Of a stretch of 56,787 bases of DNA, positions 27,784-35,963 are shown in pieces. Origin of the DNA: an uncultured Clostridia bacterium (GTDB lineage Bacteria > Bacillota > Clostridia > Oscillospirales > Ruminococcaceae); contig CANRKQ010000002.1 of assembly GCA_947631265.1 (NCBI GenBank), positions 1 through 56,787 on the forward strand, given 5' to 3'. Position numbers and translations under genes: made by a program. The notes below the pieces were generated by a model that worked only from the letters and a program-made list of their open reading frames with translations, was not told the DNA's origin and ran no database searches. How positions within the stretch are numbered: position 1 is the first letter of the stretch; every line of letters begins with the position of its first letter.

Positions 27784-28983
27784 ATGTTTACAATATTGAT
27801 AATGCCTGTTTATGCATTGCTGCTTTTTTATATAATAAAAAGAACTCTTAAATGGATAGGTGAGTGTATAAGTCCTCTTAAAACTAAGTGGTTTACCATT
27901 GTACTATCAGTAATAATAGTTTTATTTGCTGTTTCGCCTCTAGTTGCATTTTTTATGCCTGATATAGGGGCTGTTACCAGAATTGTTAGACGGACAAGCA
28001 CATATTGGCTTGGAGTTTTGCTTTACGCTGTAATTTTTATTTTTTCTGCGGATATTATCTCTATAATATTAAAAAGAATAAAATTCTTCAAAAAAAGTAC
28101 TGCTAACTCGAGAAGGGCTTTTATTGTTTTAGGTGTATGTGTCACGATTGCAATAAGCGGAATGAGCTTATACGGTAGAATAAATGCATCAAACATCAAG
28201 ACAAAAAGCTATGATGTCACAATAAATAAGGAGTGTAAAACCCATAGTGAACTGACAATTGCGCTAGTGGCAGATTTACATTTAGGATATAGTATCGGAT
28301 TTGAAATGATGCAGGATATGGTTAATAAAATCAATAGTATGAACGCAGATGTTGTGGTAATTGCAGGAGATATTTTTGATAACGACTATAACGCAATATA
28401 TCAGCCCGAGAAAATTATTGAATGTCTTAAAGGAATTAAAAGCAACTACGGTGTATATGCCTGTTACGGGAATCATGACGTTGAGGAAAATATAATAGCA
28501 GGTTTTACATTCAAGTCTATTTATGCTCCTACCAGCGGAGAGAAAATGGATAACTTCTTAAAAAGGGCAGGTATAAGGCTGTTAAGAGATGAAAGCGTTT
28601 TAATAGACAACAGCTTTTATATTGCAGGCAGGGTTGATTACTTCAAGCCGAGAAAGGAAGAAAAACGTAAAACGCCGTATGAGCTTTTGAGGGACTTGGA
28701 TAAAACTAGACCCGTTATAGTAATTGATCATCAGCCCAGAGAATTACAAATGCTTGCCGATGCGGGTGCTGATTTGGATCTTTCGGGGCATACTCACGAT
28801 GGACAGATGTTTCCGGGAAATCTGTTTATTGATTTCTTTTGGGAAAACGCTTGCGGAAAAGTGAAAAAAGACAATATGACCTCAATTGTAACATCGGGAG
28901 TGGGACTTTTTGGACCGAATATGAGAACCTTTACCGACAGCGAGGTCGTAAAGCTTAACGTCAGATTTAACAATGCAATATAA
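27784..28983 (+). CDS. Membrane-anchored metallophosphoesterase
   Basis: A 399-residue protein with about four N-terminal TM helices (within 1-145), followed by a calcineurin-like phosphoesterase domain (about 155-395). Metal-ligand motifs are all present: VADLHLGYS (D-x-H), GDIFDN (G-D), YGNHDV (GNHD), then IDHQP and SGHTHDGQMFPG (G-H-x-H). This layout matches the YkuE/YaeI group of membrane-bound phosphoesterases, some of which hydrolyse UDP-diacylglucosamine or phospholipid-linked substrates. The actual substrate is not known. Gene context gives no further clue. AGGAGAAG lies upstream, and the gene ends in a good terminator. Confidence 0.9.
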   Translation: MFTILIMPVYALLLFYIIKRTLKWIGECISPLKTKWFTIVLSVIIVLFAVSPLVAFFMPDIGAVTRIVRRTSTYWLGVLLYAVIFIFSADIISIILKRIKFFKKSTANSRRAFIVLGVCVTIAISGMSLYGRINASNIKTKSYDVTINKECKTHSELTIALVADLHLGYSIGFEMMQDMVNKINSMNADVVVIAGDIFDNDYNAIYQPEKIIECLKGIKSNYGVYACYGNHDVEENIIAGFTFKSIYAPTSGEKMDNFLKRAGIRLLRDESVLIDNSFYIAGRVDYFKPRKEEKRKTPYELLRDLDKTRPVIVIDHQPRELQMLADAGADLDLSGHTHDGQMFPGNLFIDFFWENACGKVKKDNMTSIVTSGVGLFGPNMRTFTDSEVVKLNVRFNNAI

Positions 28984-28998
28984 TTAAAGCGATAGAAT

Positions 28999-29031
28999 AA
29001 GCCTTAACTGAATTCTGTTAAGGCTTTTTAT
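28999..29031 (+). terminator. Intrinsic terminator after the metallophosphoesterase gene
   Basis: AAGCCTTAAC pairs with GTTAAGGCTT over a short loop, followed by TTTA and A+T-rich sequence. Confidence 0.85.
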
Positions 29032-29130
29032 TATTATATTCTGATTTTCAGTTTATGTTCATATACAGCAGCAAAGGTATACACTAACGGAGGCGATTAA
29101 CCGTGAAATAATTTGCTTTGCACTTTGTCA

Positions 29131-29205
29131 TACTTAGTATTAATGCGAGAATAAAATAAAAAAACGCGCACAAAATCAGTACGCGAAGTGCCTGCGGCGG
29201 CTCGC
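29131..29205. repeat. 75-bp G+C-rich direct repeat, copy 1
   Basis: This copy begins TACTTAGTATTAATGCGAG and ends in GCGGCGGCTCGC. It matches copy 2 (29230-29304) at all but about five positions and contains several short inverted segments (CGCGC/GCGCG, GCGA/TCGC). It is much richer in G+C than its surroundings. The similarity extends a little to the left (TGAAATAATTT at 29104 and 29207). There is no coding potential. Confidence 0.8.
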
Positions 29206-29229
29206 TTGAAATAATTTAGTTTAATTTAA

Positions 29230-29304
29230 TACTTTGTATTAACGCGAGAATAAAATAAAAAAACGCGCACAAAGTCAGTACGCGAAATGCCTGCGGCGGC
29301 TCGC
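29230..29304. repeat. 75-bp G+C-rich direct repeat, copy 2
   Basis: Second copy of the unit at 29131, offset by 99 bases. It ends three bases from the encoded CCA of tRNA-Arg, so it lies immediately downstream of the mature tRNA 3' end. It could be a dispersed palindromic element, a transcription terminator region of the metG-tRNA unit, or the remnant of an integration site. None can be chosen from one locus. Confidence 0.8.
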
Positions 29305-29307
29305 CGC

Positions 29308-29382
29308 TGGTCTGCCCAGCGAGAATCGAACTCACATCAAAGGAGTCGGAGTCCTTTATTTTATCCATTAAACTATGGGCAG
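29308..29382 (-). tRNA. tRNA-Arg (anticodon CCG)
   Basis: Reading the minus strand from 29382: acceptor CTGCCCA pairs with TGGGCAG. The D-arm region contains AGTTTAATGGATAA. The anticodon arm is AAGGA-CTCCGAC-TCCTT, with anticodon CCG (decodes CGG, Arg). The T-arm is GTGAG-TTCGATT-CTCGC. The discriminator is A and the CCA end is encoded (29310-29308). It lies 48 bases downstream of metG on the same strand and may be co-transcribed with it. Confidence 0.95.
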
Positions 29383-29430
29383 AAATTAAAATCCACCGAA
29401 TATTACTACCGCTTTTCGGTGGATATAATT

Positions 29431-31356
29431 TTACCTGATTTTACTTCCTACAGGAATACTTTGGTCAGGGAAAATGACGCCAGCTGAGCCGTCAGGCATA
29501 TCAGCGGCACAAATCATTCCGTTAGACATTTCTCCGCAGAGCTTTACTGGTTTTAGATTTGCAACAACAATAACCTTTTTTCCTATTAAATCTTCGGGAG
29601 CATACCAGTCTGAAATGCCCGAAACTACCTGTCTTCCGCCTCTGCCATCGTCAAGCTGTAGCTTTAACAGCTTTTTGGAACGCTTTACCTTTTCACATTC
29701 TAAAACTTCGGCTACGATAAGTTCTACCTTTGAAAATTCATCAATAGTGATTTCAGGAAGTGTTTTTGCTTTAGGTTTTTCATCATGAGCGTCGTTTTTA
29801 ATAATATTGTTAAGCTCGTCAATTTCCTTTTCAACATCAATTCTTGGGAACAGCACTTCTCCCGGATTTACTTCAACATCAAGAGGTAATACTCCGAATT
29901 TCTTTGCGTTTTCATAAGTTGCATAGTTTGACGCGCCGATTTGCTCTAAAGCCTTTGGCATAGTAACAGGCATAAAGCAGGATAAAAGCGTAGATGTAAT
30001 TCGGATAGCCTCTAAAAGATTGTATAAAACTGTTGCAAGTCTTGCTCTTTTTGATTCGTCTTTAGCGAGGATCCAAGGAGTTGTTTCATCAATGTATTTG
30101 TTTGCCCTTGAAACGACATTGAAAATTTCTGCAAGTACATTGTTAAGCTCGGTCTTGTCCATTAGAGTATCGGTCTTTTCACACAAGCTCTCGCACATTG
30201 AAATCAGCTCGTCATCGAATTCTCCGCTTTCACGTTCTTTTATCAGCTTTTTGTCAAAGTATTTGTTTACCATTGCAACCGTTCTTGAAACTAAATTTCC
30301 GTAATCGTTTGCAAGGTCTGAATTAATGCGGTTTATCATAATCTCATTTGAGAAAGAGCTGTCAGCTCCGAGTGCCATTTCTCTTAAAATGTGGTAGCGT
30401 ATAGCGTCTGCGCCGTAGCGTTCGCCGAGAATAAACGGGTCAACCACATTGCCGAGCGATTTACTCATCTTCTGCCCGTTAAAGGTTATCCAGCCGTGAA
30501 CCGCCAGATGTTTTGGCAGAGGCTGTTCAAGAGCCATAAGCATAGCAGGCCATATAATTGCGTGAAATCTCATTATATCTTTAGCAACCATATGAACGTC
30601 TGCTGGCCAGAATTTATCGTAATCGTTATATTCATCATTGTAAAAGCCAAGCGCTGAGATATAGTTAGAAAGTGCGTCTATCCATACATAAACGACATGT
30701 CCCTCATCAAAGGTTACAGGTATTCCCCATTTAAAGGTCGTTCTTGAAACGCAGAGGTCTTCAAGCCCGGGCTTTATGAAATTGTTTACAAGCTCAACCG
30801 CTCTTGACTTCGGCTGAAGATAGTCTGTTTCAGTAAGCAGCTTTTCGATCCTGTCAGCAAATGGCGACATCTTGAAAAAGTAAGCCTCTTCCTTAGCCTC
30901 TGTCACCTCACGACCGCACTCGGGACATTTGCCGTCAACAAGCTGTGAATCTGTCCAAAAGCTCTCGCACGGAGTGCAGTATTTGCCGCTGTATTCTCCT
31001 TTGTAGATATAGCCTCTATCATAAAGCTCTTTAAAAATCTTCTGAACAGTTTTAACGTGATAATCATCTGTAGTTCTGATATATCTGTCATATTCAATGT
31101 TCATATACTTCCAGAGCCTTTTGAATACCTTTACTATTTCATCAACATATTCTTTCGGAGTAACGCCTTTTTCCGCTGCTTTTTGCTCAATCTTAAGACC
31201 ATGCTCATCTGTTCCTGTCAGAAACATTACGTCTTTGCCCTGCATTCGCCTGTAACGTGCAATAGAATCGCACGCAACTGTTGTATAGCAATGACCAATA
31301 TGCGGATTGCCTGACGGATAATAAATAGGTGTTGTTATATAATATGGCTTTGACAT
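29431..31356 (-). CDS. metG: Methionine--tRNA ligase
   Basis: A 641-residue class I synthetase from the ATG at 31356, preceded on the minus strand by AAAGGAGGAGG. The frame is open further upstream but without support. HIGH is present literally at residues 19-22. The zinc knuckle uses C127, C130, C144 and C147 (CTPC and CPEC), and KMSKSLGNVV is the second ATP-binding loop. The C-terminal part carries the anticodon-binding helices and an OB-fold tRNA-binding domain (about 535-641) for dimerisation. No T-box or S-box precedes it. A separate promoter lies at 31400-31428, downstream of a candidate small-RNA gene. Confidence 0.96.
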   Translation of the reverse strand: MSKPYYITTPIYYPSGNPHIGHCYTTVACDSIARYRRMQGKDVMFLTGTDEHGLKIEQKAAEKGVTPKEYVDEIVKVFKRLWKYMNIEYDRYIRTTDDYHVKTVQKIFKELYDRGYIYKGEYSGKYCTPCESFWTDSQLVDGKCPECGREVTEAKEEAYFFKMSPFADRIEKLLTETDYLQPKSRAVELVNNFIKPGLEDLCVSRTTFKWGIPVTFDEGHVVYVWIDALSNYISALGFYNDEYNDYDKFWPADVHMVAKDIMRFHAIIWPAMLMALEQPLPKHLAVHGWITFNGQKMSKSLGNVVDPFILGERYGADAIRYHILREMALGADSSFSNEIMINRINSDLANDYGNLVSRTVAMVNKYFDKKLIKERESGEFDDELISMCESLCEKTDTLMDKTELNNVLAEIFNVVSRANKYIDETTPWILAKDESKRARLATVLYNLLEAIRITSTLLSCFMPVTMPKALEQIGASNYATYENAKKFGVLPLDVEVNPGEVLFPRIDVEKEIDELNNIIKNDAHDEKPKAKTLPEITIDEFSKVELIVAEVLECEKVKRSKKLLKLQLDDGRGGRQVVSGISDWYAPEDLIGKKVIVVANLKPVKLCGEMSNGMICAADMPDGSAGVIFPDQSIPVGSKIR

Positions 31357-31399
31357 ATTATCCTCCTCCTTTTCTTTAATATTATTTGATATACAAATT

Positions 31400-31428
31400 A
31401 TTATATAACATTTATTCGGTAAAATCAA
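31400..31428 (-). promoter_or_regulatory. Promoter for metG
   Basis: On the minus strand, TTGATT (31428-31423), a 17-base spacer and TATAAT (31405-31400). The leader is about 37 nt to the metG ATG. It lies downstream of the hairpin that would end the candidate small RNA. Confidence 0.7.
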
Positions 31429-31463
31429 GTAAAAAAGCCTGTTTTAAACAAAGCTTTGTTTGT

Positions 31464-31572
31464 AAAAAAATATGCAGCACCTGTTGGTACTGCAACAAAA
31501 TAAAAAAACTATGTGTAGAACAAAAGAAAGGAGACAACAAAACGAATGTTAATTTAAAAATAAATTAACATC
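31464..31572 (-). ncRNA. Candidate small RNA with anti-Shine-Dalgarno stretch and intrinsic terminator
   Basis: A strong promoter (31607-31579, minus) predicts a start near 31572. About 80-100 nt later GCAGTACC-AACA-GGTGCTGC (31493-31474) forms a terminator stem followed by ATATTTTTTT. The transcript has an early hairpin (GTTAATTT/AAATTAAC around 31569-31548) and an unpaired stretch TGTCTCCTTTCTTTTG, which is complementary to AAAGGAGACA-type ribosome binding sites. No reading frame longer than a few codons is visible. This is a small-RNA architecture rather than a metG leader, because metG has its own promoter below the terminator. Expression is not proven. Confidence 0.55.
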
Positions 31573-31578
31573 ACTTGT

Positions 31579-31607
31579 ATTATATTACTTTATGTAAAAT
31601 AAGTCAA
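31579..31607 (-). promoter_or_regulatory. Promoter for the candidate small RNA
   Basis: On the minus strand, TTGACT (31607-31602), a 17-base spacer and a perfect TATAAT (31584-31579). Confidence 0.7.
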
Positions 31608-31709
31608 TAGAAAATCCGTTTTTTAACCGAATTGTATTTATTTTTGTAACCTTTTGGTATAAAAATGTAATCATTTTTGGTAATATTACAAATTAATATC
31701 TTTAAAGAA

Positions 31710-31786
31710 AAAAGAGAGCTCATATTAATGTTAATCGCAATATGCAAACTCATATAAATTGCAAAAAACATTTTAAGCTCTCTTTT
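31710..31786 (-). terminator. Terminator-like long hairpin after the DUF378 gene
   Basis: AAAAGAGAGCT (31710-31720) and AGCTCTCTTTT (31776-31786) form a perfect 11-bp stem around a 55-nt loop that itself contains inverted segments. On the minus strand the 3' arm is followed by TTTTTTCTTT. The large loop makes it less typical than the other terminators here. Confidence 0.55.
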
Positions 31787-31812
31787 GTCTTTTCAAAAAA
31801 GCGAAGTTGTCC

Positions 31813-32031
31813 TTAGCGGCTTCCGTGAGCTTCAGCAAGAGGACTTTCTCTTTTGAAAAATAACGATATGCACCATAGCGCTGAAATAGCAACAAGTGCA
31901 TATACAATTCTGCTGATAATTGCGGCAGAGCCTCCGAACAGGAAAGCTACAAGGTCAAACTGAAAAACTGCTATAAGTCCCCAGTTGATACCGCCTATGA
32001 TCAACAGCAGCATAGCGATTTTATCTAACAT
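31813..32031 (-). CDS. DUF378 family small membrane protein
   Basis: A 72-residue protein from the ATG at 32031, preceded on the minus strand by CGGAGGTG. A longer open frame upstream has no signals. There are two TM helices: MLDKIAMLLLIIGGINWGLI and a second at about 40-60. The N-terminal helix with GGINWGL and the following FQFDLVAFLFGG are diagnostic of DUF378 (YuzA-like) proteins. Function is unknown; members are often stress-associated. The C-terminal dozen residues are cytoplasmic and charged. The gene is monocistronic. Confidence 0.9.
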   Translation of the reverse strand: MLDKIAMLLLIIGGINWGLIAVFQFDLVAFLFGGSAAIISRIVYALVAISALWCISLFFKRESPLAEAHGSR

Positions 32032-32147
32032 AATAAAACACCTCCGACACAAAACCTTAAATGTTTTGTGTGTAATCTTATTATGTCTCTGAGTAAAATA
32101 AATATTCATTCTTAATAATAAAAATTTATAAACATATATTAAATGCA

Positions 32148-32176
32148 TAGACAAAAAAATTTATATGTGATATAAT
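32148..32176 (+). promoter_or_regulatory. Promoter for the mutarotase/cellobiose phosphorylase genes
   Basis: TAGACA (32148-32153), a 17-base spacer and a perfect TATAAT (32171-32176). It gives a leader of about 55 nt. No CcpA-like operator was recognised nearby. Confidence 0.65.
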
Positions 32177-32236
32177 TGAATAAATTTTGTTATAAATTTT
32201 TATTTTTAAAAGCTTTTTACAAAAGGAGAGAAGGTT

Positions 32237-33250
32237 TTGTCAACTGCTGAAAAAATACTTTTTAAAGGTCAGGAATGTGTAATGCTGAAAGCCGGCAAAT
32301 ACACAGCGGTAATTGCAAATAAAATGGGTTCTAGCGTTTTAAGGCTGCGTGATGATGAGCTGAAGGCTGAGGTTTTCAGATATAAAGACGATGTAACTAT
32401 GGAAACAATAGATCAAGCCAGAGAAATTTGGGGACTTCCCACTCTTTATCTGCCCAACCGTTTCGACGGCGGAGTTTTAAAGACTTCCGATGCAGTTTAT
32501 AATCTTCCTGTAAACGAGCCTGAACTAAACAATCATCTGCACGGATTTGTTCAAAACCGTGTTCACAAAATTAAAGAGCTATATACCGATATGAATAATG
32601 ATACTGCGGTTTTGGTTACCTGTTATGATTACGACGAAAATGACGAGTTCTTTAAGTATTTTCCGCTTAAATTTAAAATTTCATACACCTTTAATCTTTC
32701 AAAGGACGGGCTTAAACAGGAAATAAAGCTGACAAGCCTCGCTGAAAAGATGCTTCCTGTGTCTATTTGCACTCATACCTGTTTAAACGCTCCTTTCTGC
32801 GATGGTGGAAATGAGGCAGATATGGTTTTATCTGTTCCTATCGAAAAAAAGTGCGAGCTTAATGACAGAAACCTGCCTACTGAGCGTCTTACAGAGCTTT
32901 CAGACTGGGATAAAGAATACAAAAACGGAGTTAAAATGCCTACCTTGCAGGATATTTCAAACGATATGTATACGGCGTGTATGAACAAGCTTGACAATAA
33001 AGATTTCTACGGCTGTTATGTTACAGACAAGAAAAAGGGTATTCGGCTTTGCAATGAGGTCTCTAAGGAGTTTAAGTTCTGGAACATATGGAATGACGAG
33101 GGAAATAAGGGGTACTTTTGCCCCGAGCCAATGACAGCTATGATTAATGCGCCTAATCTTTCGCTTGAGCGTGAAATAAGCGGTTATACAGAGTTGTCTT
33201 TAGGACAAACCTTTTCATGCTGGCAGAGATTTTTCACAAAAAGGTGTTAA
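32237..33250 (+). CDS. Aldose 1-epimerase family protein (mutarotase)
   Basis: A 337-residue protein starting at TTG after AAAGGAGAG. The layout is a galactose-mutarotase-like beta-sandwich. LPNRFDGGVLKTSDAVYNLP and NNHLHGFVQNRVHKIKE (catalytic His in the HLHG motif) match the family. The second catalytic His probably lies in SICTHTCLNAPF. It would interconvert alpha and beta anomers of an aldose. It lies 120 bp upstream of the cellobiose phosphorylase gene, so glucose or cellobiose released in that pathway is a reasonable substrate. This is inferred from context. The protein is a divergent member, so the sugar specificity is open. Confidence 0.83.
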   Translation: MSTAEKILFKGQECVMLKAGKYTAVIANKMGSSVLRLRDDELKAEVFRYKDDVTMETIDQAREIWGLPTLYLPNRFDGGVLKTSDAVYNLPVNEPELNNHLHGFVQNRVHKIKELYTDMNNDTAVLVTCYDYDENDEFFKYFPLKFKISYTFNLSKDGLKQEIKLTSLAEKMLPVSICTHTCLNAPFCDGGNEADMVLSVPIEKKCELNDRNLPTERLTELSDWDKEYKNGVKMPTLQDISNDMYTACMNKLDNKDFYGCYVTDKKKGIRLCNEVSKEFKFWNIWNDEGNKGYFCPEPMTAMINAPNLSLEREISGYTELSLGQTFSCWQRFFTKRC

Positions 33251-33370
33251 AATTCATAAATCAAGAATAAAAGGCAATAACAGAAAGAAAGCTCTGTTAT
33301 GCTGGCAAAAATAAGGGATAATATTTTAAATAGCGTGAACATTATATTTCACGCAGGAATGGTGATTTTT

Positions 33371-35848
33371 ATGAAGTATGGCTATTTTGATGATGAAAAT
33401 AAGGAATATGTTATCAATAATCCAAAGACGCCGTATCCTTGGATCAATTACTTAGGTTCGCAGGAGTTTTTTTCGCTTATTTCAAACACAGCGGGCGGAT
33501 ACAGCTTTTTCAAGGACGCACGATTGAGAAGAATTACAAGATACCGCTATAACAATGCTCCTATAGATATGGGCGGAAAGTATTTCTATATAAATGACGG
33601 AGAGTGCGTATGGTCGCCGGGCTGGTCGCCTGTTAAAGCAGAGCTTGACAGCTATACCTGCCGTCACGGTATGGGGTATACTATTATAAAGGGCGAAAAA
33701 AACGGAATAAGCGCAGAGGTTACGTTTTTTGTTCCTCTTAATTTCAGGGGAGAGGTTCAAAAGGTTACTCTTGAGAACACCTCTGACAAATCTAAGACCT
33801 TTAAACTGTTTTCGTTTGTCGAATGGTGCTTGTGGAACGCTAAGGACGACGGAGAGAATTTTCAGAGGAATTTCAACACAGGCGAGGTGGAAATTGAGCG
33901 TTCGACGATATTCCACATCACAGAGTACAAAGAGCGCAGAGATCATTTTGCTTTCTATACTGTAAACTGTGATATAGACGGCTTTGATACCGACAGGGAT
34001 AGTTTTATGGGTCTTTATAACGGCTTTGGCGATCCTCAGACTGTTATGGAAGGAAAGCCTAACAACTCGGTTGCCGACGGCTGGTCGCCTGTCGCATCAC
34101 ATTGTATTGCTATTACTCTGAGTCCGGGAGAGAAAAGGGAGCTGGTGTTCACTCTAGGGTATGTAGAAAATACCGATAACGACAAATGGAATGATGACGG
34201 TTCAATAAACAAAAGCAAAGCCTATGATATGATTAAGTCTATGGATAATGTTGAAAAGGCTGATAAGGCTCTGGAGGAGCTTAAAAAAAGCTGGGATAAA
34301 CTGCTTTCTAAATATACAGTAAAAACAGAAGATGATAATCTTAACAGAATGGTAAACATATGGAATCAGTATCAATGTATGGTTACATTTAATCTAAGCC
34401 GTTCGGCATCGTATTTTGAAAGCGGCATAGGCAGGGGAATGGGTTTCAGAGATTCAAATCAGGATTTGCTGGGCTTTGTTCATCAGATTCCCGAAAGAGC
34501 AAGAGAGAGAATTTTAGACTTGGCTGCCACTCAGCTTGAGGACGGAGGCTGCTATCATCAGTATCAGCCGCTCACTAAAAATGGCAATAACGAGATTGGC
34601 GGTGATTTTTCAGACGATCCGCTGTGGATGATCCTTTCTACTGCGCAGTATATAAAAGAAACAGGGGATTACTCTATTCTTGATGAGATGGTTCCATATG
34701 ATAATGATGAAACCAAATCGCAAAGAATGATGCATCATCTTCACCAGTCGTTTTATCACGTTGTAAATAATTTAGGACCTCACGGACTTCCCCTTATCGG
34801 CAGAGCAGACTGGAACGATTGCCTGAATCTGAACTGTTTTTCAACCACTCCGGGTGAGAGCTTTCAGACATCTACCTCAAAAGACGGAAAGGTTGCTGAA
34901 TCTGTTATGGTGGCTGCAATGTTTACGTTTATAGGTCCTGAGTATGTTAAGCTTTGCGAATACAAGGGGCTTGACTATGAGGTGGAAAAGGCTCAGAGGG
35001 CTATTGATGAGATGAAGGAGAATATCATCAGGCACGGCTTTGACGGAGAGTGGTTCTTAAGGGCTTATGACGATTGCGGAAACAAGGTGGGCTCAAAAGA
35101 ATGCGAGGAAGGAAAAATCTTTATAGAGCCTCAGGGATTTTGCGTTATGAGCGAGATAGGCAAGGAGGACGGTCTTGATATAAAGACGCTTGACAGCGTA
35201 AAGAAATATCTTGATACAAAGTACGGTCTTGTTTTAAACAATCCGGCATTTACTAGATACTATATTGAGTACGGAGAAATTTCCACATATCCTGCCGGTT
35301 ACAAGGAAAACGCAGGGATATTCTGTCACAACAATGCGTGGATCATATGCGCCGAGGCTTTTATCGGGCGCGGGGATCAGGCTTTTGAGTACTATTCAAA
35401 GATTGCACCTGCTTATCTTGAGGACATTTCAGAAATTCACAGAACAGAGCCGTATGTTTATGCTCAGATGATTGCAGGAAAAGACGCAAAGCGTCATGGC
35501 GAGGCTAAGAACAGTTGGCTTACAGGTACAGCTGCGTGGAACTTTGTTGCGGTTTCTCAGTATATTCTGGGGATTATCCCTGACTACGCAGGACTTAAGC
35601 TTGACCCGTCAATACCAAAAGAATGGGACGGCTTTGAGGTTTCGAGAGAGTTCAGGGGAATAAGATATAATATAAAATTTAAAAATCCTGATAATGTTTC
35701 TAAGGGAGTTAAGAGCATTACTGTAGACGGAAAGAATATTGACGGAAATGTTCTTCCTATGTTTGAAAGCGGAACAGAACACTCAGTAGAGGTTGTAATG
35801 GGTAAAAAGAGGTTATTTGACAAGATAAAAGATGAAATATCTAAATAA
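33371..35848 (+). CDS. Cellobiose phosphorylase (GH94)
   Basis: An 825-residue cytosolic enzyme from ATG 33371. An in-frame ATG at 33299 would add 24 unrelated residues. The N-terminus [15 protein letters not shown] with [14 protein letters not shown] and [20 protein letters not shown] is characteristic of cellobiose phosphorylase rather than the longer cellodextrin enzyme. The catalytic domain shows [11 protein letters not shown] and [15 protein letters not shown], which holds the proposed general-acid Asp. It splits cellobiose with phosphate into glucose 1-phosphate and glucose, saving ATP during cellulose use. The mutarotase gene precedes it, and a strong terminator follows. Confidence 0.93.
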   Translation: MKYGYFDDENKEYVINNPKTPYPWINYLGSQEFFSLISNTAGGYSFFKDARLRRITRYRYNNAPIDMGGKYFYINDGECVWSPGWSPVKAELDSYTCRHGMGYTIIKGEKNGISAEVTFFVPLNFRGEVQKVTLENTSDKSKTFKLFSFVEWCLWNAKDDGENFQRNFNTGEVEIERSTIFHITEYKERRDHFAFYTVNCDIDGFDTDRDSFMGLYNGFGDPQTVMEGKPNNSVADGWSPVASHCIAITLSPGEKRELVFTLGYVENTDNDKWNDDGSINKSKAYDMIKSMDNVEKADKALEELKKSWDKLLSKYTVKTEDDNLNRMVNIWNQYQCMVTFNLSRSASYFESGIGRGMGFRDSNQDLLGFVHQIPERARERILDLAATQLEDGGCYHQYQPLTKNGNNEIGGDFSDDPLWMILSTAQYIKETGDYSILDEMVPYDNDETKSQRMMHHLHQSFYHVVNNLGPHGLPLIGRADWNDCLNLNCFSTTPGESFQTSTSKDGKVAESVMVAAMFTFIGPEYVKLCEYKGLDYEVEKAQRAIDEMKENIIRHGFDGEWFLRAYDDCGNKVGSKECEEGKIFIEPQGFCVMSEIGKEDGLDIKTLDSVKKYLDTKYGLVLNNPAFTRYYIEYGEISTYPAGYKENAGIFCHNNAWIICAEAFIGRGDQAFEYYSKIAPAYLEDISEIHRTEPYVYAQMIAGKDAKRHGEAKNSWLTGTAAWNFVAVSQYILGIIPDYAGLKLDPSIPKEWDGFEVSREFRGIRYNIKFKNPDNVSKGVKSITVDGKNIDGNVLPMFESGTEHSVEVVMGKKRLFDKIKDEISK

Positions 35849-35872
35849 TACTGCATAAACAGTAATGTTGTC

Positions 35873-35906
35873 AGCCGTGTACAAATTATGTGTACACGGC
35901 TTTTTT
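35873..35906 (+). terminator. Intrinsic terminator after the cellobiose phosphorylase gene
   Basis: GCCGTGTAC pairs with GTACACGGC over a short A+T loop, followed by TTTTTT. Confidence 0.9.
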
Positions 35907-35909
35907 ACG

Positions 35910-35939
35910 AAAAAAAGGCATACGGTTTTCCGTATGCCT
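35910..35939 (-). terminator. Intrinsic terminator of the hydrogenase operon
   Basis: On the minus strand GGCATACGG (35939-35931) pairs with CCGTATGCC (35925-35917) over a short loop and is followed by TTTTTTTCG. It is back-to-back with the plus-strand terminator. Confidence 0.9.
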
Positions 35940-35963
35940 GTATTTGTATAATATTAAATCGTT

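Noticed and set aside
29287..29487. Short plus-strand open frame across the tRNA-Arg region
   Set aside because: It covers the antisense of a clear tRNA and the end of metG and has no start signals.
31464..31572. T-box or S-box leader for metG
   Set aside because: No T-box GGTGGNACC string or SAM-box pattern is present, and a second promoter lies between the hairpin and metG. A separate small RNA fits better.
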